Source: Metapseudomonas otitidis
Lineage (GTDB): Bacteria > Pseudomonadota > Gammaproteobacteria > Pseudomonadales > Pseudomonadaceae
Length of the DNA stretch: 64,000 nucleotides
Direction: 5' to 3'
Assembly (NCBI RefSeq): GCF_900111835.1
Contig: NZ_FOJP01000021.1
Location: 1 to 64,000, forward strand
Part shown: positions 9,433-17,748 of the stretch, in pieces
Position numbering within the stretch: the first letter of the stretch is position 1
Layout of the letters: each line of letters starts with the position of its first letter
Notes under the pieces: model-generated
What the model was told of the DNA's origin: nothing
Seen by the model: only the letters and a program-made list of their open reading frames with translations
Databases searched by the model: none
Program-made: the position numbers and the translations under genes

Positions 9433-10353
9433 ATGGACCTGCCGCTGGTCTACCACGACGACTACAGCCCGCCCCTCCCGCCGGAACACCGCTTCCCCAT
9501 GGAGAAGTTCCGCCTGCTGTACCAGCACCTGGTGGCCAGCGGCATCGCCACCGACGCCACCCTGCACCGCCCGGCCCTGTGCCCGCCGGAGGTGCTGGCC
9601 CTGGCCCATTGCCCGGACTACATCGCCCGCTACCTGCAGGGCGAGCTGGCCCGGGAGGACCAGCGCCGCCTCGGCCTGCCCTGGAGCGAAGCCCTGGCCC
9701 GGCGCACCGTGCGCGCGGTGGGCGGCTCGCTGCTGGCGGCGGAGCTGGCCCTGGAACATGGCCTGGCCTGCCACCTGGCCGGCGGCACCCACCACGCCCA
9801 CTACGACTTCCCCTCGGGCTTCTGCATCTTCAACGACCTGGCGGTGATCAGCCGCTACCTGCTGGAGGCCGGGCGGGTCGGCCGGGTGCTGATCTTCGAC
9901 TGCGACGTGCACCAGGGCGACGGCACCGCCCGCATCCTGGCCGACACCCCGGAGGCCATCACCGTCTCGCTGCACTGCGAAAAGAACTTCCCCGCACGCA
10001 AGGCCGAGAGCGACTGGGACATCCCCCTGCCCATGGGCCTGGCCGACGACGGCTACCTGCAGGTGGTGGACGACGCGCTGAACTACCTGCTGCCGCTCTA
10101 CCAGCCGGACCTGGTGATCTACGACGCCGGTGTCGACGTGCACAAGGACGACGCCCTGGGCTACCTGCAGCTCACCGACGCGGGCCTGGCCCGGCGCGAC
10201 GAAGCGGTGATGCGCCACTGCCTGGGCCGCGACATCCCGGTGGTGGGTGTGATCGGCGGCGGCTACGACAAGGACCGCGCCGCCCTCGCCCGCCGCCACG
10301 GCATCCTGCACCACAGCGCCGCGCGGGTGTGGCGGAGCGAGGGCCTCGCATAG
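9433..10353 (+). CDS. Histone-deacetylase-family protein
   Basis: 306 residues from the ATG at 9433; the longer open frame upstream runs antisense to the GNAT gene and is rejected. Zinc-deacetylase motifs are visible: LAGGTHHAHYDFPSGFCIFNDLAV with the paired histidines, LIFDCDVHQGDGTARI with the metal-binding Asp and His, VIYDAGVDVHKDDALG and GVIGGGYDKDRAALARRH. This is the short bacterial HDAC-like branch, whose members deacetylate acylated amines or lysines. Substrate is unknown. GNAT genes occur on both sides of this region, but nothing in the sequence links them to it functionally. Confidence 0.92.
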   Translation: MDLPLVYHDDYSPPLPPEHRFPMEKFRLLYQHLVASGIATDATLHRPALCPPEVLALAHCPDYIARYLQGELAREDQRRLGLPWSEALARRTVRAVGGSLLAAELALEHGLACHLAGGTHHAHYDFPSGFCIFNDLAVISRYLLEAGRVGRVLIFDCDVHQGDGTARILADTPEAITVSLHCEKNFPARKAESDWDIPLPMGLADDGYLQVVDDALNYLLPLYQPDLVIYDAGVDVHKDDALGYLQLTDAGLARRDEAVMRHCLGRDIPVVGVIGGGYDKDRAALARRHGILHHSAARVWRSEGLA

Positions 10354-10390
10354 GGTCCTGGGCACCCGTCCGGGTGGCCATGGAGGCTTC

Positions 10391-10675
10391 GTGATGATCT
10401 TCCTGGTCGGCATCCTCGCCGCCATCGCCATCCCGGCCTACCAGCAGTACGTCCAGCGGGCCAAGGCGCCCAGGCCGCACGCCTCGAACAGCAACACGCC
10501 CAACCCCAGGCCGAACCTCAGTTGCAGCAGCGCTAAGCCACCAGGCGCCACCCACAGCGTGGGGCCGACAACGCGCTGGCTGACAGCTCCGCATTCCAGC
10601 CTTCATAGGAGGGACACGCCGTGTGCGGCATTGCAGCCAGTGACGAGCGGCAACCACTTACTCCACCCCTGCTAG
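10391..10675 (+). pseudogene. Possible type IV pilin-like N-terminal remnant
   Basis: A GGAGG at 10382-10386 precedes a GTG (10391) and an ATG (10394). The frame begins MMIFLVGILAAIAIPAYQQYVQRAKA, which matches the hydrophobic N-terminal helix of type IV pilins after the usual FTLIELMIVVAI part, and lacks the prepilin leader. After about residue 27 the sequence becomes proline- and serine-rich without recognisable pilin structure, up to the stop at 10675. It is either a decayed fragment or a short single-pass membrane protein with a pilin-like helix. Confidence 0.35.
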
Positions 10676-10708
10676 AATGCGCGCCACTCCAACCAGCCCC
10701 TGCCTTTC

Positions 10709-11941
10709 ATGACCCAGCCCCTCCCCTGCGTCGCCGTTGTCGGCGGCGGCCCTGCCGGCCTGATGGCCGCTGAAGTCCTGGCCCGTGCCGGTGTACGTGT
10801 CGATCTCTACGACGCCATGCCCTCGGTGGGGCGCAAGTTCCTGTTGGCCGGTGTTGGCGGGATGAACATCACCCACTCCGAGCCGCTGGCCCCCTTCCTG
10901 GGGCGTTATGGCGAGCGACGGGACGAAGTGGCCGCCCTGCTGGAAGGGTTCGATGCCGAGGCGTTGCGGGGGTGGATCCATGGCCTGGGGATCGACACCT
11001 TCGTCGGGACGTCCGGGCGGGTGTTCCCCACGGACATGAAGGCCGCGCCGCTGCTGCGGGCCTGGCTCAAGCGCCTGCGCGAGCTGGGGGTACAGGTCCA
11101 CACCCGGCACCGCTGGCTCGGCTGGGCCGAGGGCGGTGCGCTGCGCCTAGCCACGCCGGACGGGGAAGTCCGCGTCGAGGCCAGCGCCTGCCTGCTGGCC
11201 CTGGGGGGCGGCAGCTGGGCACGGCTGGGTTCGGACGGGGCCTGGGTGCCGTTGCTGGAGGCCCGTGGCGTGCCGGTGCGGCGCCTGCAGCCGAGCAATT
11301 GTGGTTTCGAGGTGGCGGGCTGGAGCGCGCTGCTGAAGGAGAAGTTCGCCGGCGCGCCGATCAAGCCGGTGGCCATGGCCCTGGACGACACGCCGCCGCG
11401 CCAGGGCGAATTCGTGCTCACCGAGCAGGGCGTCGAGGGCAGCCTGGTCTATGCCCTGTCTGCCGCGATCCGCGAGCGCATCAACCGGGATGGCCAGGCC
11501 ACGGTGTACCTCGACCTGCTGCCCAACCTGCCTGTGGAAAAAGTCCGTGCCGCCCTCGCCCGCCCCCGGGGTTCGCGCTCCATGGCCAAGCACCTGCACA
11601 GCCAGCTGGGCCTGGACGGCGCCCGTTCCGGCCTGCTGCGGGAGCTGTCCGGCCAAGCGGATTTCCAGGACCCGGCGCGCCTGGCCGCCGTGATCAAGCG
11701 CCTGCCCCTCACCCTGGTGCGCCCGCGCCCGCTGGACGAGGCCATCAGCTCCGCCGGCGGCGTGCCGTTCGAGGCGCTGACCGAGGGCCTGATGCTGAAG
11801 GACCTGCCCGGGGTCTTCTGCGCCGGGGAGATGCTCGACTGGGAGGCCCCCACCGGCGGCTACCTGCTCACCGCCTGCTTCGCCAGCGGCCGGCGTGCTG
11901 GCCTCGGCATGCTGGACTGGCTGGGGATCGACGCACCGTGA
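10709..11941 (+). CDS. FAD-dependent oxidoreductase, BaiN/HI0933 family
   Basis: 410 residues. The FAD-binding Rossmann motif is at the N-terminus (VAVVGGGPAGLMAAEVLARAGVRVDLYDA), followed by VGRKFLLAGVGGMNITHSEP, a glycine-rich LALGGGSWARLGSDG and the C-terminal FCAGEMLDWEAPTGGYLLTACFASGRRAG, all typical of the HI0933/BaiN-like flavoprotein group (the TIGR03862 type has this length). These are soluble flavoproteins; the substrate of the Pseudomonas members is not established. The gene lies alone downstream of the pilin-like remnant. Confidence 0.9.
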   Translation: MTQPLPCVAVVGGGPAGLMAAEVLARAGVRVDLYDAMPSVGRKFLLAGVGGMNITHSEPLAPFLGRYGERRDEVAALLEGFDAEALRGWIHGLGIDTFVGTSGRVFPTDMKAAPLLRAWLKRLRELGVQVHTRHRWLGWAEGGALRLATPDGEVRVEASACLLALGGGSWARLGSDGAWVPLLEARGVPVRRLQPSNCGFEVAGWSALLKEKFAGAPIKPVAMALDDTPPRQGEFVLTEQGVEGSLVYALSAAIRERINRDGQATVYLDLLPNLPVEKVRAALARPRGSRSMAKHLHSQLGLDGARSGLLRELSGQADFQDPARLAAVIKRLPLTLVRPRPLDEAISSAGGVPFEALTEGLMLKDLPGVFCAGEMLDWEAPTGGYLLTACFASGRRAGLGMLDWLGIDAP

Positions 11942-12006
11942 CGGCCACTTGGAAAACGGAACCATCGTGCTAGATTTCGCCTCTCCCCCGCGCAGTCGAA
12001 GTCACC

Positions 12007-12618
12007 ATGCCGTTGATCTTCCGCCCCGCCGTCGCCGCTGATGCCCCCGCCATTGCCCCGCTGGTCTACCGCTCGGGCCCGGCCGCCTTCGACTACGCCT
12101 TCAGCCACGGCAAGCGCCACGCGCTCGACTTCCTGCGCTGGACGCTGGCCCGCCCGGCCGGAGAGTTCGGCCATGACCTGCACTGGGTCGGCGAGCTGGA
12201 CGGGCGCATCGTCGCCACCGGCGCGGCCTTCAGCGGCGCCCGCAACCTCGCCAACAGCCTGGCGGCGCTGGGCCAGATCCTCGGCTTCTACCACCTCGGC
12301 GCCCCGGCGGTGATCCGCCGGGGCCTGCAGCTGGAGCAGGTGATCCAGCCGCCACCGCGCGACGCCTGCTACCTCGCCCACCTGGGCGTGGCCGACGACC
12401 TCACCGGCCAGGGCATCGGCCGCCAGTTGATCGACCACCTGCTGCACCTGGGCCGCCTGGAGGGCCACCACCGCGCGGCGCTGGATGTTTCCGCCGCCAA
12501 TCCCCGCGCTCAGGCGCTGTACGAACGCCTGGGCTTTCGGGTGATGCTGGAGCGCCCGTCCGGCGTGCCCGGCATCGCTGCCCACCGCTTCATGGTACGC
12601 CCCCTCGACGCGCGCTGA
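12007..12618 (+). CDS. GNAT acetyltransferase
   Basis: 203 residues: FRPAVAADAPAIAPLVYRSGPAAFDYAF at the N-terminus, then YLAHLGVADDLTGQGIGRQLIDHLLHLG holding the R/Q-x-x-G-x-G/A acetyl-CoA motif (about residue 137), and LDVSAANPRAQALYERLGFRVMLE, the typical C-terminal GNAT strand-helix. The substrate is unknown. It sits 65 bp after the flavoprotein gene and could be read with it. Confidence 0.88.
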   Translation: MPLIFRPAVAADAPAIAPLVYRSGPAAFDYAFSHGKRHALDFLRWTLARPAGEFGHDLHWVGELDGRIVATGAAFSGARNLANSLAALGQILGFYHLGAPAVIRRGLQLEQVIQPPPRDACYLAHLGVADDLTGQGIGRQLIDHLLHLGRLEGHHRAALDVSAANPRAQALYERLGFRVMLERPSGVPGIAAHRFMVRPLDAR

Positions 12619-12717
12619 AGAACACCCCACAGAGAAGGTGCAAGACGGCTTCCGGGGCGCTCCTCACAGCGTCTATGCTTGCTTTCACCTCCCAGCAGTC
12701 CACGGCGGAACCGCTCA

Positions 12718-13725
12718 GTGATCCCCCTTCTCGTCTGCGACGACTCGATGATGGCGCGCAAGCAATTGATCCGCGCGCTGCCCCCGGAATGGCCGGTGTC
12801 CATCACCCAGGCCAACCACGGGGAAGAAGCCATGGCCGCGATCCGCCAGGGCCTCGGCCTGGTGGTGCTGCTCGACCTGACGATGCCGGTGATGGACGGC
12901 TACCAGGTACTCGCCCAGCTCCGCGCCGAGGGCCTCAAGGCCCGCGTGGTGGTGGTGTCCGGCGACATCCAGGACGAAGCCCAGCGCCGGGTGATGGAAC
13001 TCGGCGCGCTGGCCTTCATCAAGAAGCCCGCTGACCCCGACGAACTGCGCGCCACCCTGTTGCGCCTGGGGCTGATGCGCCCCCCGGCCGACGACGCCCC
13101 GCCGGTGGACCTGCCGCCCCGCGAAGAGCTGTCGCTGAAGGTCAACTTCCGCGACGCCCTGCGCGAGGTGACCAACGTCGCCATGGGCCGCGCCGCCGCG
13201 CTGCTGGCCAAGGTGCTCGGGGTGTTCGTGCAGTTGCCGGTGCCCAACGTGAACATCTTCGAAGTCAGTGAACTGCACATGACCCTGGCCGACGCCCAGC
13301 GCGGCGAGCGGCTGAGTGCGGTGTGCCAGGGCTTCATCGGCGACGCCATCGCCGGCGAGGCGCTGCTGCTGTTCCACGACTCGGAGATCGCCGACATGGC
13401 GCGCCTGCTGCGCTGGCAGCCGGCGGACGACAACGAGACCTCGGAGATGCTGCTGGACCTCGCCAGCATCCTCATCGGCGCCTGCCTGGCGGGCATCGCC
13501 GAGCAGATCGACGTGCGCTTCTCCCAGGGCCACCCGCAACTGCTGGGCCAGCACGCCTCCATCGAGCGGCTGATCCAGCTCAACCGCAGCCGCTGGAAGA
13601 AGACCCTGGCGGTGGAGATCAGCTACAGCCTGGAGGGCCACGACATCCACTTCGACCTGCTGGTGCTGTTCACCGAAGAGGCCATCCCGCGCCTCACCCA
13701 CAAGATCCGCTACCTGATGGACTAA
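12718..13725 (+). CDS. Response regulator with a CheC/CheX-like C-terminal domain
   Basis: 335 residues if translation begins at the GTG at 12718 (VIPLLVCDDSMMARKQL); an ATG at 12679 in frame would add a poor 13-residue extension. The receiver domain (1-120) has the DD pair in LVCDDS, the phosphoacceptor aspartate in VVLLDLTMPVMDGYQ, and the conserved Lys in AFIKKPADPDEL. From about residue 145 comes a CheC/CheX-type domain (LREVTNVAMGRAAALLAKVLGVFVQLPVPNVNIFEVSEL...FIGDAIAGEALLLFHDSEIADMARLL). The family dephosphorylates CheY-P. The gene ends 3 bp before a PAS-domain gene, so the two look like one signalling unit. Confidence 0.85.
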   Translation: MIPLLVCDDSMMARKQLIRALPPEWPVSITQANHGEEAMAAIRQGLGLVVLLDLTMPVMDGYQVLAQLRAEGLKARVVVVSGDIQDEAQRRVMELGALAFIKKPADPDELRATLLRLGLMRPPADDAPPVDLPPREELSLKVNFRDALREVTNVAMGRAAALLAKVLGVFVQLPVPNVNIFEVSELHMTLADAQRGERLSAVCQGFIGDAIAGEALLLFHDSEIADMARLLRWQPADDNETSEMLLDLASILIGACLAGIAEQIDVRFSQGHPQLLGQHASIERLIQLNRSRWKKTLAVEISYSLEGHDIHFDLLVLFTEEAIPRLTHKIRYLMD

Positions 13726-13728
13726 CCC

Positions 13729-14196
13729 ATGCCGGCACAGATCGATATCAAGGAAATCCACTGGCTGCTGGACATCGTCCAATGCATCGACGTCGGCGTG
13801 GTGGTGGTGGACCGCCAGTACCGCGTCGAGGTGTGGAACAGCTTCATGGAGAACCACTCCGGCCTCGGCCCCGACGAGGTCCACGGCAAGCCGCTGTTCG
13901 AGCTGTTCGCCGAGATCGACGAGACCTGGCTGCGGCGCAAGGTGGACAGCGTGGTGCAACTGGGCACCCGGGCCTTCAGCCTGTGGGAACAACGCCCGTA
14001 CCTGATGCGCTTCGACAACTACCAGCCGATCACCGGCGAGGAGGCCTTCATGTACCAGAACGTCACCCTGCTCCCCCTGGGGGGCGCCAACGGCCAGGTG
14101 GACCACCTGTGCATCGTCATCTACGACGTCACCGAAGTGGCCCGCTACAAGCTGCAGGCGGCTGCCCTGCGTGCCGGCAAGGGCGGCGAGCCCTGA
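13729..14196 (+). CDS. PAS-domain protein paired with the CheC-type regulator
   Basis: 155 residues, essentially one PAS domain: IDVGVVVVDRQYRVEVWNSFMENHSGLGPDEVHGKPLFELFAEIDETWLRRKVDSVVQLG, with VTLLPLGGANGQVDHLCIVIYDVTEVARYK at the end. No kinase, GGDEF, EAL or HTH part is attached, so it is a stand-alone sensor. It begins immediately after the response-regulator gene and is probably translated from the same mRNA. The two could work as sensor and phosphatase/regulator of one pathway; the partner kinase must be encoded elsewhere. The ligand is unknown. Confidence 0.88.
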   Translation: MPAQIDIKEIHWLLDIVQCIDVGVVVVDRQYRVEVWNSFMENHSGLGPDEVHGKPLFELFAEIDETWLRRKVDSVVQLGTRAFSLWEQRPYLMRFDNYQPITGEEAFMYQNVTLLPLGGANGQVDHLCIVIYDVTEVARYKLQAAALRAGKGGEP

Positions 14197-14216
14197 GCCC
14201 GACTATTCACAGAACC

Positions 14217-14636
14217 TGTGGATAACCTTGTGGACAGCGAGTGGATGCCGAGCCCGGCCCCAGCAGGGGCCGGCCCCCGCCCGAACTGATCATTTTTCGT
14301 ACAAATCCGAAACCACGGAATCGCCTGCCGGCTAACAGATCAACCGGCTCCAGGCAAGCCTGCAGCTGCCCACAAAAACTGTGGAGGAGCCTGTGGACAA
14401 CTCGTACAGAACTGCATGAAAGCCCCATGAATACTGGCGCCCCAGCCAGCGAGCAGAATTCGTACAGCACACGGAAAAGGGAAATTTCCCTGGGGATTGT
14501 CGACGAACCGGCGCCTGCCATCAGACGCGGGAAAAGGCAATACCCGCCGTCGCGTTTCAACGCCGCGAACTAGAGCGGCGGGATGCCGCAGGGGGCGTTT
14601 TCTGCCCCCATTTCCTGTGGAACGGATTGTGGATAA
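14217..14636. other. Gap with DnaA-box-like sites between the PAS gene and rhlE
   Basis: No credible gene occupies 14197-14769. The region carries TGTGGATAA, the reverse complement of the DnaA box TTATCCACA, at 14217-14225 and 14628-14636, TGTGGACAA (one mismatch) at 14392-14400 and a weaker TGTGGACAG at 14229-14237. All are in the same orientation. The region is also richer in A and T than its surroundings. Whether DnaA binds here cannot be told from sequence. Confidence 0.5.
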
Positions 14637-14769
14637 CTCGTGGAAAGGCCAGGCGGAGCCAGGCACGGCGGGGGCTGGAGCGGGTTGATCGGTTATTGAG
14701 CAGCGCGCTCAAATTCCAATTGGCGATAACGCAATACTCCGGCGAACCGGGGTACTACGCCGAAGCGGG

Positions 14770-16086
14770 TCAGCCCTTCTTGCCACGGGAGAAGCCGGGG
14801 CTCTTGCGCACCGCCTTGACCTTGGGCTTCTCGCTGTCGATCCAGTTGCCCAGGCGCGCGGGCTTGCCACCGGCCGCCGGCTCCTTCGGCTTCTTGGGTT
14901 TCTTCGGCTTCTTCAGGATGGCGCCGCTGGCGTCGGTGACCGGCACCCGGTGGTCCGGCTCGAACCCTGGCTCCTCGCGGCGCTCCAGGGTCTGGCGGAT
15001 CAGCACCTCGATGGCCGAGAGCAGCTCCACCTCGTCGGCGCACACCAGCGACACCGCCTCACCGGTGGCCCCGGCACGCCCGGTGCGGCCGATGCGGTGG
15101 ACGTAGTCCTCGGCGACGATGGGCAGGTCCAGGTTCACCACCTGGGGCAGGTCGTGGATATCCAGGCCACGGGCCGCCACGTCGGTGGCCACCAGCACGT
15201 CCACCTCCCCGGCCTTGAACCGCTCCAGGGCCCGCAGGCGCGAGGGCTGGGGCTTGTCGCCGTGGATCGAATCGGCGGCGATGCCGCGCGCGTGCAGCAC
15301 CTCCACCAACTGGTCGACGCCCTTGCGGGTCTTGGCGAACACCAGCACCTGGCGCCAGCGGTGCTGCTCCAGCAGGTGCAGGAAGAGTTCGGTCTTGCGC
15401 TTCTTGTCCACCGGCACCAGCCACTGGCGCACGCTGCGGGCCGCCGCGTTGCGCGGGCTGACCTCGATGCTCAGCGGGTCACGCAGCAGGTGGCGGGCCA
15501 TCTGGCGGATGGCGTCGGAGAAGGTGGCGGAGAACAGCAGGGTCTGCCGGCGGCGCGGCAGGGCGACGAACAGCTCATCCAGCTCACGGGCGAAGCCCAG
15601 GTCGAGCATGCGGTCGGCCTCGTCCAGCACCAGCGCCTGCAGCTGGCTGAACTTCACCGCGTTCTGCCGGTACAGGTCGAGCAGGCGGCCCGGGGTGGCC
15701 ACCAGCAGGTCGATGCCCTTGCGCAGCTTCATCATCTGCGGGTTGATGCTGACCCCGCCGTACACCGCGTAGGTGCGCAGGGGCAGGTGCTGGCCGTAGG
15801 CCTGGAGGCTCTGGTGGACCTGCTCGGCCAGCTCGCGGGTGGGCACCAGCACTAGGGCGCGCACCGAGTTGGCCGCCACCTGGGGGCCTTCCTGGGTGAG
15901 CTTCTGCAGCAGCGGCAGGGCGAAGCCGGCGGTCTTGCCGGTGCCGGTCTGGGCCGCGGCCATCAGGTCGCGCCCCTTGAGCACGGCGGGTATCGCCTCG
16001 GCCTGGACCGGTGAAGGGGTCTGGTAGCCGAGCCCGTCGAGGGCGCGCAGCAGGGGTTCGATCAGGCCAAGGGATGCAAAGGTCAT
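14770..16086 (-). CDS. rhlE: DEAD-box ATP-dependent RNA helicase, RhlE type
   Basis: 438 residues with the complete helicase motif set: Q-motif (GYQTPSPVQAEAIP), Walker A (AAAQTGTGKTAGFALP, about residue 45), PTRELAEQ, DEAD in LVLDEADRMLDLGF (about 154), SAT in LLFSATFSDAIRQ, and VATDVAARGLDIHDLPQVVNLDLP plus HRIGRTGRAG in the second RecA domain. A basic Lys/Pro-rich tail (LKKPKKPKKPKEP...RKSPGFSRGKKG) follows, as expected for RhlE proteins that remodel ribosomal or degradosome-associated RNA. It acts in the cytoplasm. The start at 16086 gives the canonical MTFASLGL N-terminus. Confidence 0.93.
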   Translation of the reverse strand: MTFASLGLIEPLLRALDGLGYQTPSPVQAEAIPAVLKGRDLMAAAQTGTGKTAGFALPLLQKLTQEGPQVAANSVRALVLVPTRELAEQVHQSLQAYGQHLPLRTYAVYGGVSINPQMMKLRKGIDLLVATPGRLLDLYRQNAVKFSQLQALVLDEADRMLDLGFARELDELFVALPRRRQTLLFSATFSDAIRQMARHLLRDPLSIEVSPRNAAARSVRQWLVPVDKKRKTELFLHLLEQHRWRQVLVFAKTRKGVDQLVEVLHARGIAADSIHGDKPQPSRLRALERFKAGEVDVLVATDVAARGLDIHDLPQVVNLDLPIVAEDYVHRIGRTGRAGATGEAVSLVCADEVELLSAIEVLIRQTLERREEPGFEPDHRVPVTDASGAILKKPKKPKKPKEPAAGGKPARLGNWIDSEKPKVKAVRKSPGFSRGKKG

Positions 16087-16175
16087 GGAAAACAGCCGGC
16101 AGGATGGAAAGCCGACATTCTAGGGCCTTGCGGCCTCGCCGGCACGCTGGGCTGGCGCCCGGCGTGCCACAGCAC

Positions 16176-17072
16176 TCAGGCCCGCGCGCTGGCGCGGGAC
16201 GGACGCCACTGGGGCAGGCCGATGAGCACCACCGCGCTGATGATCACCAGCATCGCCAACCCCTCCTCGGCGCCGATGTGCTCGCCGGCGAAGCTCACCC
16301 CCAGCAGCACCGCCACCATCGGGTTGACGTAGGCGTAGCTGGTGGCCGCTGCCGGGCGCACGTGCTTGAGCAGGTAGAGGTAGGCGCTGAAGGCGATGAT
16401 CGAGCCAAACACCACCAGGTAGGCCAGTGCTCCCCAGCCGGCCGGCGTGGGCAGGCTGGTCATGCGCTCGCCGCTCAGCGCGCTGCCCAGCAACAGGGCG
16501 ACGCCACCGGCGAGCATCTCCACCGCGCTGGCCATGGGGCCGGCGGGCAGCGGCAGTTGCTTGCTCCACATCGAGCCGAAGGACCAGCTGGCGGCCGCAA
16601 AGAGGATCAGCGCCGCCCCCAGGGGGCTCGCCTGCAGGTTGGAGCCCAGGTTGAGCAGGGCAATGCCCGCCAGGCCCAGGGCGATACCGGCCCATTCCAG
16701 GCCGCTGGTGCGCTGGCCCCAGATCAGCCCGAACACCAGGGCGAACAGCGGCACCGTCGCCACCGCCAGCGCCGCCACACCGGAGGCCACGCCCAGGTGC
16801 TCGGCCAGGGTCACGCCACCGTTGCCGCAGCTCAGCAGCAGCACACCGATCACCGCGCCGGCCTTCCACTCGCGCCGGCTCGGCATCGGCGCACCGCGCC
16901 AGCGCAGCCAGGCGAACAGCAGCCCACCGGCGATGACGAAGCGTACGCCGGCCATCAGCAGCGGCGGCCAGGACTCCACGCCAATGCGGATGGCCAGGTA
17001 GGTGGAGCCCCAGATGACGTAGAGGGCGAAGAAGGAGGCGATCAGCAACAGCGGCGATGCGCGCGAAGACAT
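16176..17072 (-). CDS. EamA-family (DMT) inner-membrane exporter, YedA-like
   Basis: 298 residues from the ATG at 17072; the frame is open for 300 more bases upstream but that part overlaps the divergent regulator. Ten hydrophobic helices in two EamA repeats are readable, starting LLLIASFFALYVIWGSTYLAIRIG, with VRFVIAGGLLFAWLRWRG, a second repeat from GAALILFAAASWSFGSMWSKQ, and ending LAMLVIISAVVLIGLPQW. YedA/RhaT-type drug/metabolite exporters have this layout. An Lrp-type regulator starts 158 bp away on the other strand and is a likely controller. The transported compound is unknown. Confidence 0.9.
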   Translation of the reverse strand: MSSRASPLLLIASFFALYVIWGSTYLAIRIGVESWPPLLMAGVRFVIAGGLLFAWLRWRGAPMPSRREWKAGAVIGVLLLSCGNGGVTLAEHLGVASGVAALAVATVPLFALVFGLIWGQRTSGLEWAGIALGLAGIALLNLGSNLQASPLGAALILFAAASWSFGSMWSKQLPLPAGPMASAVEMLAGGVALLLGSALSGERMTSLPTPAGWGALAYLVVFGSIIAFSAYLYLLKHVRPAAATSYAYVNPMVAVLLGVSFAGEHIGAEEGLAMLVIISAVVLIGLPQWRPSRASARA

Positions 17073-17229
17073 GGCAGTACTCGTCGTTCCGATGACAGGG
17101 CCACCTATTCTATGCAAGGCTCTAGCGCCCCAATAAGAAGACAAACCTTCTTGTATGGGGCATGAACCTTTGAAAAAAAGGCAATTGCGTCTATCGGCCT
17201 TGTTTTCCACAGAAGCACCCGGAGCCCCC

Positions 17230-17748
17230 ATGGACAAATACGACCGCCTGCTGCTCGCCGCCCTGATGGAGAACGGCCGCGCCACCTTCGCCGAGCTGGG
17301 CCGGCGGGTGAACCTCTCCGCCCCCGCCGTCGCGGACCGGGTGGCCAAGCTGGAAAGCGCCGGGGTGATCACCGGCTACCACGCCTCGGTGGACCTGGCG
17401 AAGGTCGGCCTGCCCATCGAGTGCGTCATCGAACTGCGCCTGACCGACCACGAATCCAAGCGCACCCTCGAAGCCCTGGCGCGCATCCCGCAGATCGCCC
17501 TGTGCCACCGCATCACCGGGGATGCCTGCGTGCTGATGAAGGCTGCCGTGGCCTCGATGCCGGAGCTGCAGGATCTGCTCGACCACCTCAGCCAGTACGG
17601 CGCCAGCAAGACCTCGCTGATCCTCTCCACCCCGTTCGAGCAGCGCATCCCCGCGCCCCTGCAGGTGCAGGCACCCCGTGCCGAACCGACCCGGCGCAAG
17701 GCGGCGGAGGCTCAGCGCAGCAGCAAGTCGCCGTCGATCGGCACGTAG
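17230..17748 (+). CDS. Lrp/AsnC-family transcriptional regulator
   Basis: 172 residues from the ATG at 17230 (MDKYDRLLLAALMENGRATFAELGRRVNLSAPAVADRVAKLESAGVITGY), which is an AsnC-type winged helix-turn-helix. The second half (VIELRLTDHESKRTLEALARIPQIALCHRITGDACVLMKAAVASMPELQDLLDHL) is the RAM ligand-binding domain. Proteins of this kind usually sense an amino acid and often control a neighbouring exporter; here the divergent EamA gene is the obvious candidate. Its 3-prime end overlaps the end of the convergent NYN-domain gene by 37 bp. Confidence 0.92.
   Translation: MDKYDRLLLAALMENGRATFAELGRRVNLSAPAVADRVAKLESAGVITGYHASVDLAKVGLPIECVIELRLTDHESKRTLEALARIPQIALCHRITGDACVLMKAAVASMPELQDLLDHLSQYGASKTSLILSTPFEQRIPAPLQVQAPRAEPTRRKAAEAQRSSKSPSIGT

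Noticed and set aside
14241-14573. Open frames of about 110 codons in the gap before rhlE
   Set aside because: No ribosome-binding site, odd composition and no domain. The gap contains DnaA-box-like sites instead.
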